This document shows, piece after piece, positions 23,902-32,761 of a DNA stretch of 51,146 nucleotides (within the stretch, counting starts at the first letter, position 1; every line of letters starts with the position of its first letter). The stretch comes from a virus. The notes beneath the pieces were generated by a model. That model was given only the letters and a program-made list of their open reading frames with translations. It did no database searches and had not been told where the DNA came from. Where the stretch lies: positions 1-51,146 of the IMG/VR virus record IMGVR_UViG_3300049595_002511. One strand, written 5' to 3'. The position numbers were made by a program, and so were the translations under genes.

Positions 23902-26498
23902 AGGTTTTCACTATTGGATGAATTTTCAGACTTGTCCACCAACATTTTCACGGGATCTCTGCCATTGAGGCGGTCGGCGCGTGCCCAGACGTACTGCCGC
24001 TCACCCGCGATCATGTGCCGACCGGATGGCGAGAACCCAGCGTTGCGCAGGACATGGGTGAGGTATTTGGGGGTGATGTTCTTGACGCCTTCCGCGTCCA
24101 ACGCGGACCTGAGAGCACCGACAGCCACCGCGTCAGCCTGGATCAGCGGGCACTCGTCGTTTTGCCAGATGCGGTTGAGCACGGCAGTCACGTCGTCGCT
24201 GGTGTCGGTGATCATTTCCTGCAAATATGAGGTAGTCGGGGCCGGGCCGGAGGGACGAAACGTGGAGCTGATGACGCGGTTCTCGAACATGTAGCGGTAG
24301 CCGCCTGCGTGGGTGGTTAGCGACTCGGCGAACCGGGCGAAATATTCCGGGTCTTTGTCCACGATGGCGCGAATCTGCTCTTTGTGCTGGAGCTTCGACT
24401 TCACGACCCACCAGCGGCGTGAATCCTCACCAACCACGATGGCGTCATGGTGGTTGGTGAAGGCCATGTAGTTTGTCCTATTCTGGATGTTCCGCGTGTT
24501 TTTGTTTCGCTCATTGACCGGCAGGAAGTCGTTGGTGATCGGCTCTTTGAGCGTGTTCATCAACTCGTGACGGTTCTGCCCGGCCACTCGAAGCTCTTCG
24601 ATGCACACCACCTGTGAGCCGAAGGCCCAGTCGTTCCACCCTTTTTTGATGGTGTCGGAATTGATCAGACGGGTGTTGTCGAGTCCCAGGATAGCTCGGA
24701 TGACGCCGAAGAGCAGCGTTTTGCCGCAACCCTCCACCCCCTGGATGAGCAGCGCATGACGCACCTTGCTGCCGGGGAACTGCGCATGGTAGGCGATCCA
24801 GTCGAGCAGGTGAGTTCGGTAAGCAGGTTCGGTGATAATGTTGCAAAGTTGCTCGCACAGCACGTCTTCCGCGTAGTCGGCCAGTGCTTTGTCGGCTTCA
24901 CGGTAGCTGCGACGGTAGAGGTTCACAAAGAGCTTGCCCTCCTCCCGCGTGATGATGTCCTCCGGGGCTGACGGGTTGTAAGTTACGTCGTCAACGGTCT
25001 GACATTTGAGATGGTTGAGCAGGTACAGCGACGGCAACACCTTGGGCGTGTTGAGGGTTTGCTCGTTCACGTCTCGACCGATGGCCTGCAACTCGGCAGC
25101 CGTGGGGAGCAGTTTGCGGGCAAACACCGAATCGAACGGCACCTTCTTGTACTCCTGCCGGGTGCGGTGCCGCAGGAACGTATCAGTGGCGGCGATGTAC
25201 ACGAAGCCCAACGACCATGGGGGGTGAATCACTTCCGCCGACTCGCTGCGTTTGGCGACGAGACATTCGCGAAGCACCTTCAACTCACGCTTCACGTTCA
25301 TGAGCGGCAGCGGTTGCTGGTAGTCCTGCCGGGACTTCATCACCAGTGTTTGCAGCAAAGCGCCTTCCTCGACGTGGGAGAGCAGCGGGGCGGCAGCGAT
25401 GCGCCGCACACCTTCGTTCATCAACTGGACTGCCGACTTGCATTCAAACATGATCCAGTCAGAGACGGTCTTGAAGCTAGACTCCTTGACCTTGTCACTG
25501 TTCCACCCACCCTCGACAGCACGTTTGAGCAGCGAGCGGATGGTGACGGGTTTGCGGCCTTGAGCCTGTTCTTGGAACGAGCGCCAGACGGTCGCCGTGT
25601 CCTTGTCGCCTTCATACTTGCTGCCCGTGGCGCTCCACGAGTCAAAAAGGGTGTACGCCTCATCGTCCTGCGATCCGCCGAATTGGTGCTTCAGGGCTGC
25701 CGCGATTTCCAGCCACTCGGGACGGGAGCAGTCGGCATTGATGAACGTAAGAGCCTCCTCCACCTGGGTAAGGTTCACACCTGCCACCGGGAATTGGAAG
25801 AAAGTCAGGAAGTCGTCGATGCTGCCGGAGGACGGCCCGCGACTCGGCTTGCTGCCCGACACGATGCCCGGCAGCGAGTCGAGGTCGGTGGAAATGTCGT
25901 CGGGTTTGAACGCACGCCCACCAAAATGCATGACGAGCACGGGATGCTCCAGATCGGGATCTTGATCCGCGAAGACGGTGGGACGAAACATCGGTTGGCA
26001 CACGATAGCAGACTCCCTCGTCACCTTTGGCAGCCCTAGAAGCTGCCCCACCGTGAGGGCTGCGTCGGGGTACCGCTCAACGGGCACGCTGTCGGCTTCC
26101 ACGATGACGCGGATGCGTGGGGACGCAGGCGTTGAGCTAATGGTTTGGTAGGCTGCGAAGTTGTATTTACCCAGTGCGTCGATCAGCAGACTCGGCTCTT
26201 CCACAAAACGTCTGGCGTCGTCGGCGTCGTCGATGTCTAGGATGATGAGGTGGCAGGGTCGGGCGTGCTCCAGCTTGCGGCCTTCCCACGGCGAAGTACT
26301 GAAGGTGCAGGGGACCACATACCCAACGAGTTTTGCTTTAGCTTTTTCGGCTTTGGGCAGTGCATGGTATTCCGCGTGGGTGACGGAGAGCGGCACCGGC
26401 AGATCGATAAATTGCTGAGCAAAATCGCGGAAGGTGGAAGCTGGTGACTTGACCAGCGTGTGGCTGCCAACGTGCTTGCCTGTAAAGTAGGAGGGCAT
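23898..26498 (-). CDS. Primase-helicase (PrimPol-like plus SF3 helicase)
   Basis: 866 residues from the ATG at 26498. The N-terminal part has LIILDIDDADD (~residue 88), the acidic pair of archaeo-eukaryotic-type primases, with later RIRVIVEAD. The middle (EEALTFINADCSRPEWLEIA, then ALKHQFGG) matches the PriCT-2 linker. The C-terminal ATPase has Walker A QGVEGCGKTLLF (~591), Walker B VVCIEELR and sensor NYMAFTNHHDA, the DUF5906/VirE-D5 type. It unwinds and primes phage DNA for the PolA encoded downstream. Confidence 0.9.
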   Translation of the reverse strand: MPSYFTGKHVGSHTLVKSPASTFRDFAQQFIDLPVPLSVTHAEYHALPKAEKAKAKLVGYVVPCTFSTSPWEGRKLEHARPCHLIILDIDDADDARRFVEEPSLLIDALGKYNFAAYQTISSTPASPRIRVIVEADSVPVERYPDAALTVGQLLGLPKVTRESAIVCQPMFRPTVFADQDPDLEHPVLVMHFGGRAFKPDDISTDLDSLPGIVSGSKPSRGPSSGSIDDFLTFFQFPVAGVNLTQVEEALTFINADCSRPEWLEIAAALKHQFGGSQDDEAYTLFDSWSATGSKYEGDKDTATVWRSFQEQAQGRKPVTIRSLLKRAVEGGWNSDKVKESSFKTVSDWIMFECKSAVQLMNEGVRRIAAAPLLSHVEEGALLQTLVMKSRQDYQQPLPLMNVKRELKVLRECLVAKRSESAEVIHPPWSLGFVYIAATDTFLRHRTRQEYKKVPFDSVFARKLLPTAAELQAIGRDVNEQTLNTPKVLPSLYLLNHLKCQTVDDVTYNPSAPEDIITREEGKLFVNLYRRSYREADKALADYAEDVLCEQLCNIITEPAYRTHLLDWIAYHAQFPGSKVRHALLIQGVEGCGKTLLFGVIRAILGLDNTRLINSDTIKKGWNDWAFGSQVVCIEELRVAGQNRHELMNTLKEPITNDFLPVNERNKNTRNIQNRTNYMAFTNHHDAIVVGEDSRRWWVVKSKLQHKEQIRAIVDKDPEYFARFAESLTTHAGGYRYMFENRVISSTFRPSGPAPTTSYLQEMITDTSDDVTAVLNRIWQNDECPLIQADAVAVGALRSALDAEGVKNITPKYLTHVLRNAGFSPSGRHMIAGERQYVWARADRLNGRDPVKMLVDKSENSSNSENL

Positions 26499-26505
26499 GG
26501 GGCGG

Positions 26506-26880
26506 TTATTCTTCGACCCAGAGGTTGAGAGCGTGGAGAAAAGCCTTGGCCTGCTGCTCGGCAGTCGCGGTGGCGCGGTCTGCAACATGATCGACGTGCC
26601 CCCCATGTTTCACCAAACCGTCCAGCAACTCGATGTACCTCCAATATGTGTGCCCGTCTGGCAGCTTTTTCACAGCCTCGTGCATAGCGTCGAGACTGTC
26701 GAGGTAGTCAGGGATGATCTTGACCACGCCGCCACTACGCCAACCTTTGCGCCGTGTCCTGGCGGCGGAAGGAGTGAAGTACCCACGCTTCCACGCATCA
26801 GGGTCGGCAGGGTTGGCGACCTTCAGTACTTCAAGCCCGCACGCCTCGGCAATCGCAATTCGCTGTTTCTCGGGTGTCAT
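26506..26880 (-). CDS. Phage ABA sandwich/BC1872-like protein
   Basis: 124 residues from the ATG at 26880 (ATGA overlap with the HTH gene). The start TPEKQRIAIAEACG, the middle VKIIPDYLDSLDAMHEAVKK and the end ATAEQQAKAFLHALNLW match the phage ABA-sandwich (BC1872) family, which is common and of unknown function. Its stop lies 8 nt before the primase-helicase ATG. Confidence 0.75.
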   Translation of the reverse strand: MTPEKQRIAIAEACGLEVLKVANPADPDAWKRGYFTPSAARTRRKGWRSGGVVKIIPDYLDSLDAMHEAVKKLPDGHTYWRYIELLDGLVKHGGHVDHVADRATATAEQQAKAFLHALNLWVEE

Positions 26881-27083
26881 AGATTCAAGTCGCTGATGTT
26901 GATGTTCAAAGCCTTGGTGAGCTTCTGCAATGTGGACAACTGCGTGTCGCCGACGCTGTTCTCGACGTTCCAAATGGTTCCGACGGCCACGCCGGACTTG
27001 TCGGAAAGCTCGGTGATGGTGAGTCCTGCTGACCGGCGCACACGCTGGAGCCGTTCGCCGGGGGTTTCGAGTTTGGGGATCAC
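26877..27083 (-). CDS. XRE-family HTH regulator
   Basis: 68 residues, all of it a Cro/CI-type HTH: LQRVRRSAGLTITELSDKSG, then VAVGTIWNVENSVGDTQLST. It likely binds DNA as a dimer and represses or switches phage promoters. ATGA overlaps join it to both neighbours, so it is expressed within the replication operon rather than from its own promoter. Confidence 0.85.
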   Translation of the reverse strand: MIPKLETPGERLQRVRRSAGLTITELSDKSGVAVGTIWNVENSVGDTQLSTLQKLTKALNINISDLNL

Positions 27084-27295
27084 TTCTTATCCTCCAAAAT
27101 AAAACGACACGCTGCGTTGAAAATAAACCACATGGCGTACTGTGATGGAGTGGGGACGTGCTGCCGGATGATGTCGCGGAACCCCGGAGTTTGCAGCTTC
27201 CGAGGATTCCTCATTTGCCGAAGGCGGAGATACCTCTCTTCCGCCACCTTGGCGGCACGAGTGTAAACCTGGCTGTTGTCGTATGGAACGCTCAT
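27080..27295 (-). CDS. Small hypothetical protein
   Basis: 71 residues, basic and helical, ending FILEDKK, no recognised domain. Starts and ends in ATGA overlaps with the 59-residue gene and the HTH gene, which strongly supports translation. Confidence 0.6.
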   Translation of the reverse strand: MSVPYDNSQVYTRAAKVAEERYLRLRQMRNPRKLQTPGFRDIIRQHVPTPSQYAMWFIFNAACRFILEDKK

Positions 27296-27471
27296 GATAG
27301 TGCTGCAAACTCCTGCGGGTTTTTGGCAACGGGCAGCTTCCGGTACTCGCTGTCAGACATGTCAACGTACACCCCGATGTAGCCCTGCGCTTTCAACTCT
27401 TCCACACGAAGCGCGTCAGTGCCCTTGGGTTCGCCCTCGACACATTCGCAGCCGACGCGGCGAGGCCACAT
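27292..27471 (-). CDS. Short hypothetical protein
   Basis: 59 residues from an ATG at 27471 (MWPRRVGCECVEGEPKG at the start, KNPQEFAALS at the end). Two close Cys residues are near the N-terminus. The stop is in an ATGA overlap with the next gene, the main evidence that it is real. Lies just after nadV. Function unknown. Confidence 0.5.
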   Translation of the reverse strand: MWPRRVGCECVEGEPKGTDALRVEELKAQGYIGVYVDMSDSEYRKLPVAKNPQEFAALS

Positions 27472-27516
27472 GCCCTTGAGCGGTTTGGGGTGGTTGGTGA
27501 TCCAGGTCCTGACAGG

Positions 27517-28980
27517 TCAACCGTTCCTAAGATTCTCGCGAACCTCCACCAAAGTGTAATCCTTTTGCAGGACTCCGTCCTCGAACACTGGGACGAACGC
27601 ACAGTCGAGCACTTCCTCCCAAGTCGCTTGGTCCTTCAGTTGGTACTGCCCATCGGTTTTGAACACCGCAGTCAACCCTTTGGCCGACTTCTTGGTGCCG
27701 TCGTCTGTTTTCGGAGCTTTGAAAATCTCGCGGTCAACTCCGTTGACTCGGGCAAATGTGGCCTTCACTGCAAACCCATCCGTATCGCGGGTGACGTATT
27801 GGTAGGTGTAGCTGCCAATGCCAAACACCGCGTTGGTCGAGGCGAAGCCTTTGGACTTCAGACCTTCGCAGATAGCCTCGGCACGTTCGAGAGTGATGCT
27901 GTCCCCGTAGATCAGACCAACGTGGGTGTCCAATTGGCGAAACCTTTGCGGAGTGATTGTGCCTCCGAACACCTCCCACAACACCTCAATAGAACCTTTG
28001 TACTCGGGGGAGTCTGCGGGCGCGTCTGGATCTCCACACACCACCTTCACCGGGTCTCCTGTGTCGGGACGAAACACCACTTTACCATCGCGGGAGAGGA
28101 TGTCTTCCTTCAGTTGGACTGTGAACTGGGTCAACACCTGCCAGTAGTCCCACGAGTCCGAAACGATAGAGACGACTCCTGCCGGGTAGATGTCTTTGAT
28201 CAAGCGACGGAAGGTACCAAGTTCATTGTCCATGCCTCCGGCGCACATAACGCTATGTTCGGTCGCAGGGACGCTGCCACCAACAAGCTCTTTGTCCGAG
28301 TCGGCGTTGTAATACTTCTCAAGGAAGTCGATGGCTGGGATGGTGTCTGTCCCAGTGAAGCTGAGAAGGTGTCCCGCCCCCGACATCATGGCTGCCTCCG
28401 GCCCAAACATGCCTCGAAACGAGAAGTCGTGACCCTGCCATTGGACGAAGTCTGTGCAACCGACCGTGTCCAAAGCATATCTGTCAAGCAGCAGTCGATA
28501 CTGCCGGGCTGTCGTAGCAGAAGTACACATCCCCCAAACGCTTGTGGACAGGATCGTTTCAAGGTAGTTGGTCAGCCAGAAAAAGTCTGGCAAAGTGTTC
28601 CAGATCACCATGCAAGGTACTCGAATCGGGTACACACTGCCTTCCGGCAAAGACATGATCTTGATCGGCAGGTAGCCGAGATGGTGGAGGGCTTCGATAT
28701 GCGCCGTTCCGACTTCGTTCGGACCCAAGTAGTTTTTGATACGTCGCTTGAACTCGGCCACAACCTTTTCTTTTGGACGTTGGAAGAAGTTCTCGTTCCA
28801 CTGGCGTATGAGCACTTCTTTGACGAAGTATTGCAGTCCGAAAAACACCATGTCAGGATTTCCGGCGCGGCGGGTTTTACGGGCGGTCAGGTTGCTGAAC
28901 ACCAGCTCGGTCCCTTCTGGGTATTGGCGGCGGTGGTCCACTTTGTAGCCGTCGATTTGAGTGCAAGGATTTGTGGTCAT
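27517..28980 (-). CDS. nadV: Nicotinamide phosphoribosyltransferase
   Basis: 487 residues from the ATG at 28980. Family landmarks of NAMPT/NadV are present: the start DGYKVDHRRQYPEGTE, VWGMCTSATTARQYR, HDFSFRGMFG, ATEHSVMCAG, SIVSDSWDYW and VFRPDTGDPVKV. The enzyme makes NMN from nicotinamide and PRPP. The adjacent Prs supplies PRPP, so the pair rebuilds NAD precursors during infection and could counter host defences that destroy NAD. No NMN adenylyltransferase is seen in the window. Stop TGA lies inside TTGACC. Confidence 0.93.
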   Translation of the reverse strand: MTTNPCTQIDGYKVDHRRQYPEGTELVFSNLTARKTRRAGNPDMVFFGLQYFVKEVLIRQWNENFFQRPKEKVVAEFKRRIKNYLGPNEVGTAHIEALHHLGYLPIKIMSLPEGSVYPIRVPCMVIWNTLPDFFWLTNYLETILSTSVWGMCTSATTARQYRLLLDRYALDTVGCTDFVQWQGHDFSFRGMFGPEAAMMSGAGHLLSFTGTDTIPAIDFLEKYYNADSDKELVGGSVPATEHSVMCAGGMDNELGTFRRLIKDIYPAGVVSIVSDSWDYWQVLTQFTVQLKEDILSRDGKVVFRPDTGDPVKVVCGDPDAPADSPEYKGSIEVLWEVFGGTITPQRFRQLDTHVGLIYGDSITLERAEAICEGLKSKGFASTNAVFGIGSYTYQYVTRDTDGFAVKATFARVNGVDREIFKAPKTDDGTKKSAKGLTAVFKTDGQYQLKDQATWEEVLDCAFVPVFEDGVLQKDYTLVEVRENLRNG

Positions 28981-29093
28981 TGGAAGGAGTAAGGGTCGTT
29001 GGTTTTTTCGAGACTCCATCCCGCTCGGATAACCGAGATGAATGTCGCCGCGATAATCAGCAGGTCAGTTAACAGGCTCGTAGGTTTGTTCAA
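28977..29093 (-). CDS. Possible 38-residue membrane peptide
   Basis: A frame beginning at TTG (29093) has a hydrophobic stretch LLTDLLIIAATFISVIRAGW and ends YSFQ, its stop overlapping the nadV start (ATGA). It overlaps the 3' end of the upstream gene by 29 nt. The coupling-type overlap and membrane character make it plausible, but the start codon is weak. Confidence 0.35.
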   Translation of the reverse strand: MNKPTSLLTDLLIIAATFISVIRAGWSLEKTNDPYSFQ

Positions 29094-29301
29094 AGATGTC
29101 GGGTTTGCAGGCGTACACCTCGCCTTGAACTCCTGTGATGATCCAATCGCCTGGAGTCACTTCGTGTTTGATGGCGGTGTGCTCAAGCGTGTGGATGCCG
29201 AAACCTGTGGGGGATGTAATATCTGCCACAACTGAAGGGTGATCCCCTTCTTTGTTGAACCGCGTAGCTTCGATGATGACTGGTCTTTTCCTGAATTTCA
29301 T
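29065..29301 (-). CDS. Conserved small phage protein
   Basis: 78 residues from the ATG at 29301 (ATGA overlap with prs). FRKRPVIIEATRFN at the start and GDWIITGVQGEVYACKPDIF at the end are the hallmarks of a very widespread phage family with a small beta-rich fold and no known function. Lies between prs and nadV in the same operon. Confidence 0.8.
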   Translation of the reverse strand: MKFRKRPVIIEATRFNKEGDHPSVVADITSPTGFGIHTLEHTAIKHEVTPGDWIITGVQGEVYACKPDIFEQTYEPVN

Positions 29302-30086
29302 AGTCCGAGTTTGATGGTGGTTACTTTGTCTGCGGCGTGATGCCAAAAGCTGTCGGTTGTGATGATCTCGTCAAACTTCTCCTTCAAAGTGTGAAAACCT
29401 TTGGAGAAGATGCCGTGCGAAACTATCAGGGTGAGGTGAACTGGTTCAATCTGCTCTGCGATGGCAAGGAACGTGGCTCCACCATCGCAAATGTCGTCGA
29501 TGATGACGCAGTTGCGTCCAGTGCAAATTTCCGGGTTCTGTACCACGAGGGACACACGCCCGGTCGTGGTGTCGCGGACTTTGTCGCAGAACACTTTTTC
29601 CGAAAGGCAGGCGTTCCAATCTTGGTAGTCGGCGGCTTTGCTGACAGCTCCTTTGTCGGGCACGATGAGAACCGCGCCCAACTGGTTGTAGGCTTTGACC
29701 AGCCTGCTGTTGTTGTGAGATCGCGAGTTGTGAATCAAAGATGTGGCAACGCTGCTGTGAACATCGAACAGGTTGACCGATAAGAAACCACAGGAGTTGA
29801 TGCACTGCGCCACCACCTCAAGGTCAAAACTGTCGCCAGTATTGATGATGCGGTCGTACCGAGCACCCATCAGGTAGGGTACCACAAGTTCGCGGGGTGT
29901 CGCTTGTGTGTGTCGCACTGCATTGACCACGAGCATCAACTGAACTAGTTCGAGGGGACTTCGGATTGGACAAACAACCCGCACGTCGTCTCCCGGCTGA
30001 ATGTCATTCACTGTGACGTGAGGCTGGTTGTCCGGGAAAAGGAGAGTTTTTACACGCTCTCCGGTGATCAGGTTGATGGTCTTCAT
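29298..30086 (-). CDS. prs: Ribose-phosphate pyrophosphokinase
   Basis: 262 residues from the ATG at 30086 (leader AACACACC). VPYLMGARYDRI, LFDVHSSVATSL and the PRPP loop NCVIIDDICDGGATFLA (~residue 195) identify a PRPP synthetase-like enzyme, shorter than the usual ~310 residues as in other phage versions. It makes PRPP from ribose 5-phosphate and ATP, the co-substrate of the downstream NadV. Confidence 0.9.
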   Translation of the reverse strand: MKTINLITGERVKTLLFPDNQPHVTVNDIQPGDDVRVVCPIRSPLELVQLMLVVNAVRHTQATPRELVVPYLMGARYDRIINTGDSFDLEVVAQCINSCGFLSVNLFDVHSSVATSLIHNSRSHNNSRLVKAYNQLGAVLIVPDKGAVSKAADYQDWNACLSEKVFCDKVRDTTTGRVSLVVQNPEICTGRNCVIIDDICDGGATFLAIAEQIEPVHLTLIVSHGIFSKGFHTLKEKFDEIITTDSFWHHAADKVTTIKLGL

Positions 30087-30130
30087 GGTGTGTTTGAATT
30101 TCACTATACTGAAACGGTGCGGACAGATTG

Positions 30131-30580
30131 TCAACCCCAAAAGTCGTCAGATTCTTCGACTGGCATGGCCTTCCGACTCTCCTCGTCAATCTCCGCCTGC
30201 TCGGCGGCAGTGTAAGGCCACGCAGACGTTTCCCGTTTTGCCTGCCGCTTCGGAAAATACGCGTACATCGTGTGCCGCGCATTGTTGACCCGGTTGGCGA
30301 GGCACACGTCCACGAAGGCGACCGAGTGTACGGCTGTCACCTCCTCCACGAACTTCATGGTCTGTTCCAACGGGACGATCAGGGTCGGTATGCTGTCCTC
30401 CAGGATGTCCTCGGCGTAGTCGGTCAACGTGCCAAGCTGCGACACTTTGCGGGCGGCGGCAGCCTCGTCGAGGTAGAGAGAAAAACCGTTGCTCTCGTGG
30501 AGCATGCGCAGGGTAGCGCGGGGGGCGGCGGCTCGCATGGCGGCGAGCTTGTCGGTGAATATGGATTTGAAAAAGGTCAT
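30131..30580 (-). CDS. Hypothetical protein ending in FWG
   Basis: 149 residues, not recognised. Mixed alpha/beta composition. The C-terminus is acidic and ends EESDDFWG, the tail shared with the helicase, VRR-NUC and others. The start overlaps the previous stop (ATGA). The stop TGA lies in TTGACA, in the upstream region of prs; a TATAGT follows at 20 nt, too far for a standard promoter. Confidence 0.65.
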   Translation of the reverse strand: MTFFKSIFTDKLAAMRAAAPRATLRMLHESNGFSLYLDEAAAARKVSQLGTLTDYAEDILEDSIPTLIVPLEQTMKFVEEVTAVHSVAFVDVCLANRVNNARHTMYAYFPKRQAKRETSAWPYTAAEQAEIDEESRKAMPVEESDDFWG

Positions 30581-30786
30581 GCGAGTATTCGTTTAGGAGT
30601 GGAAAGTTTTTTGCGTAGCGAGCGGAACAAGTGATCCCACCCACATTCAACGGTCTTGCCTTGAGCGATGACCTGGATGCCATTCATGCGCGTCCCCTGC
30701 TTGATTGCCCACCGCCTCATCCTCCCGTCTGCCGCATGCCATTGCAGCACGCCCAGCAGTTCACCGGCTGTATCCGGCAGGTCCAC
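30577..30786 (-). CDS. Small hypothetical protein
   Basis: 69 residues if the GTG at 30786 is used (VDLPDTAGELLGVLQWHAAD at the start); an ATG at 30840 would add 18 residues but overlap the upstream gene by 35 nt. Basic C-terminus. ATGA overlap with the next gene. Function unknown. Confidence 0.5.
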   Translation of the reverse strand: MDLPDTAGELLGVLQWHAADGRMRRWAIKQGTRMNGIQVIAQGKTVECGWDHLFRSLRKKLSTPKRILA

Positions 30787-30805
30787 TTGAGCGTTTGATC
30801 TTGGG

Positions 30806-31126
30806 TCAACCCCAGAACTCTTTATCGTCTGAGGTGGCATCGGCTTGCTTGAGCTTCTCGCGCAGTAGGCGCATGCGGTGGGCCATCCACTGAGGATGTG
30901 CCTTTTGCTTCTTGGCGTTCCACGCGGCGGTCTTGGTCAGGTCGATCTTGCTGTCAAGGATGTGTGGTTTGCTGCCGCTTCCCGGTTTGCGCGGAGCCTT
31001 GGGCTTGCCTTTCTCGGCGCGATGGCGCAGCACGGTATTGGGGTGGCAACCGACGATATTGGCAATCTCTTCGTTGCGCATGGTTTTCCATGAGATGGTC
31101 TTCGGGTACTTGATGGGGTCAGACAT
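30806..31126 (-). CDS. Small HTH protein ending in FWG
   Basis: 106 residues. The first half contains a helix-turn-helix-like NEEIANIVGCHPNTVLRHRA, followed by a Lys/Pro-rich linker similar to small phage DNA-binding proteins. The C-terminus is helical and ends SDDKEFWG, the shared tail. Likely a DNA-binding regulator or accessory protein. Confidence 0.7.
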   Translation of the reverse strand: MSDPIKYPKTISWKTMRNEEIANIVGCHPNTVLRHRAEKGKPKAPRKPGSGSKPHILDSKIDLTKTAAWNAKKQKAHPQWMAHRMRLLREKLKQADATSDDKEFWG

Positions 31127-31143
31127 ATGACCGACAGGCTAGG

Positions 31144-31509
31144 TTAAACTTTAGCCGTTTGCAAGAGGGATTCCAGCGGCCATCGGGCGAGGAGTTTCTG
31201 GATTGGCTCGCATACAAACTCTGGGCAGCCGATCTTCTCCATTCGTTCGTGCAGGCTGAGTAACTCGGCGATCAGAATCCGCGTGCTCTCCCATCCTGCT
31301 TCGGCGTTTCCGGCGCAGGCGGCGATGTAGGCGGCGTTTGCATCGGAGTTGTCCATGCAATCGCAAATGAAATCTGCATCACTCCAGACCTCATTTGTGA
31401 TTGTGCCTTCTTGCTGCCACCTCCCCGGCGTCCGTTTCGCGGCAATTTCGAGGAGATGGGCGAGGTGCGCGTCGATCTTGCGCAGGTGGTCGAGTTGGGC
31501 GGTGGTCAT
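31144..31509 (-). CDS. Conserved hypothetical phage protein
   Basis: 121 residues from the ATG at 31509 (leader AACACC, ATGA overlap). The segment NAAYIAACAGNAEAGW and the following ILIAELLSLHERM match a common phage/bacterial small-protein family of unknown function. The TPGRW motif earlier is also typical of that family. Confidence 0.65.
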   Translation of the reverse strand: MTTAQLDHLRKIDAHLAHLLEIAAKRTPGRWQQEGTITNEVWSDADFICDCMDNSDANAAYIAACAGNAEAGWESTRILIAELLSLHERMEKIGCPEFVCEPIQKLLARWPLESLLQTAKV

Positions 31510-32105
31510 GGTGTTGGCTCTCCAATCCGGCATTCAGCCGTGTAAAGGTGTTCAAGGGACTCGAAGCGTGGGAGCGTTTCGCAGGGTGTAGCAAATGCGC
31601 TGTCCACACTCAGTACGCGGTTGTTTGGGACTGCTGCAAACCAGCCTGCCTCGACCTGGAGAACGTGGAGCTGTTTGTGCTGCTCGAAGTCGTTCGCCAG
31701 TGCGTTGCCTTCGAAATCCAATGTGAAGAGGTAGCGGGCGGCAAGGCGTTCGGGGTGTCCTTCGATCTGGCGCACGTTGAGCAGTTCAGCGTTGCCCCGC
31801 TTCCACAGGGCGAACTCGTGGACGCAGAAGGTCGAGGAGAACGTATCCCAAGGCTGGATCAATTCGGTGTCTGGCAGAGGGCACGGTTTCCAGCAGAGCG
31901 CCTGGATTGGTAAACAGAACATCGCTCCAGCCATTTCCGGCTCATCGAACCTCACTTGGAACTGGAGGCTGGCTGCTTCCTGGCAACGTATCCCCAGGAT
32001 GTGGGCCTGAAGGTACTCGCCTTTCCGGCTTTGATGGTTCTGCGTGAACTCGGCGCGGACTAAGCAGCGGACGATTGAGGGCGTGTCGGAGAGAATGAAG
32101 GGCAT
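31506..32105 (-). CDS. Hypothetical protein
   Basis: 199 residues, unrecognised; beta-rich with scattered aromatic residues and cysteines, no signal or membrane segment. Overlaps the following gene by ATGA; the upstream gene ends 18 nt before its ATG. Confidence 0.6.
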   Translation of the reverse strand: MPFILSDTPSIVRCLVRAEFTQNHQSRKGEYLQAHILGIRCQEAASLQFQVRFDEPEMAGAMFCLPIQALCWKPCPLPDTELIQPWDTFSSTFCVHEFALWKRGNAELLNVRQIEGHPERLAARYLFTLDFEGNALANDFEQHKQLHVLQVEAGWFAAVPNNRVLSVDSAFATPCETLPRFESLEHLYTAECRIGEPTP

Positions 32106-32123
32106 GGCGTTGGGCTTCGGTGG

Positions 32124-32492
32124 TCACTTGATGAAGGGTTGGAGTTTGGTGAGGGCTGCCTGCATCTGTGCCAACACGTCAAGCGTGTCGTCACGAGTAC
32201 CCCGAACGAAGATTTGGAGTTTTATGGCGTTGCTTGCCTCTTTGATCGCCTCGCGCATCTTGGACAGTTCAGAAGGCTCGTGGTCTCGCAGAAACTTGTC
32301 CGTTTCGTCTTGGGCGTTCACCTCGTCGTCGCGTATTTCCAGAAGGAGTTCGCGGGCATCGTCTTTCCATCTGGCGAGGTCGTCGCGCTCACGTTCCAGT
32401 TTTTCCATTTTTTCGCGCAATTCAAAGCTCCATGCTCCTTTGGAGGCCATAATCGCGGCCTGAGTTTCTGGTGTTGGTCTTGTGTCGCTCAT
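32124..32492 (-). CDS. Coiled-coil hypothetical protein
   Basis: 122 residues from the ATG at 32492 (ATGA overlap). Heptad-like runs of Glu/Lys/Leu/Arg (FELREKMEKLERERDDLARW) predict a coiled coil. This type of small phage protein is frequent and uncharacterised. Confidence 0.6.
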   Translation of the reverse strand: MSDTRPTPETQAAIMASKGAWSFELREKMEKLERERDDLARWKDDARELLLEIRDDEVNAQDETDKFLRDHEPSELSKMREAIKEASNAIKLQIFVRGTRDDTLDVLAQMQAALTKLQPFIK

Positions 32493-32749
32493 GATTTCTT
32501 GGTGCTGAGTTGTTTCTTCCGCTCGGACTCGCTCCACTGCGCCATCCACATGAAGCACACGTCACGCGGATCTTTGCGCTTGAACGAATTGCGAAAGCCT
32601 GGGTTGGTTTTCCAATGGTGGCGCAGGCGGACGCAGAGCCGGGTCTGTTCGTCGCGGTCACGGGTTGCCCGACTGGCGATGACTTCCGGCACCAGATCGG
32701 GCAGGGCTTTGTCGATGTCAGGGTTGAGGTACTTGGATTTGGTTTTCAT
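32489..32749 (-). CDS. Small basic hypothetical protein
   Basis: 86 residues, rich in Arg/Lys, with a Trp-containing HHWKTNPGFRNSF segment. The ATG follows the recurring ACCCCGCGCC leader. It overlaps the next gene by ATGA. Function unknown. Confidence 0.6.
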   Translation of the reverse strand: MKTKSKYLNPDIDKALPDLVPEVIASRATRDRDEQTRLCVRLRHHWKTNPGFRNSFKRKDPRDVCFMWMAQWSESERKKQLSTKKS

Positions 32750-32761
32750 GGCGCGGGGTTT

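Noticed and set aside
23524-23925. 15-nt direct repeat TCACTATTGGATGAA
   Set aside because: One such repeat is expected by chance in 51 kb; no further structure around it.
30087-30130. TTGACA with TATAGT as the prs promoter
   Set aside because: Spacer is 20 nt, too long for a normal sigma70 promoter; left unannotated.
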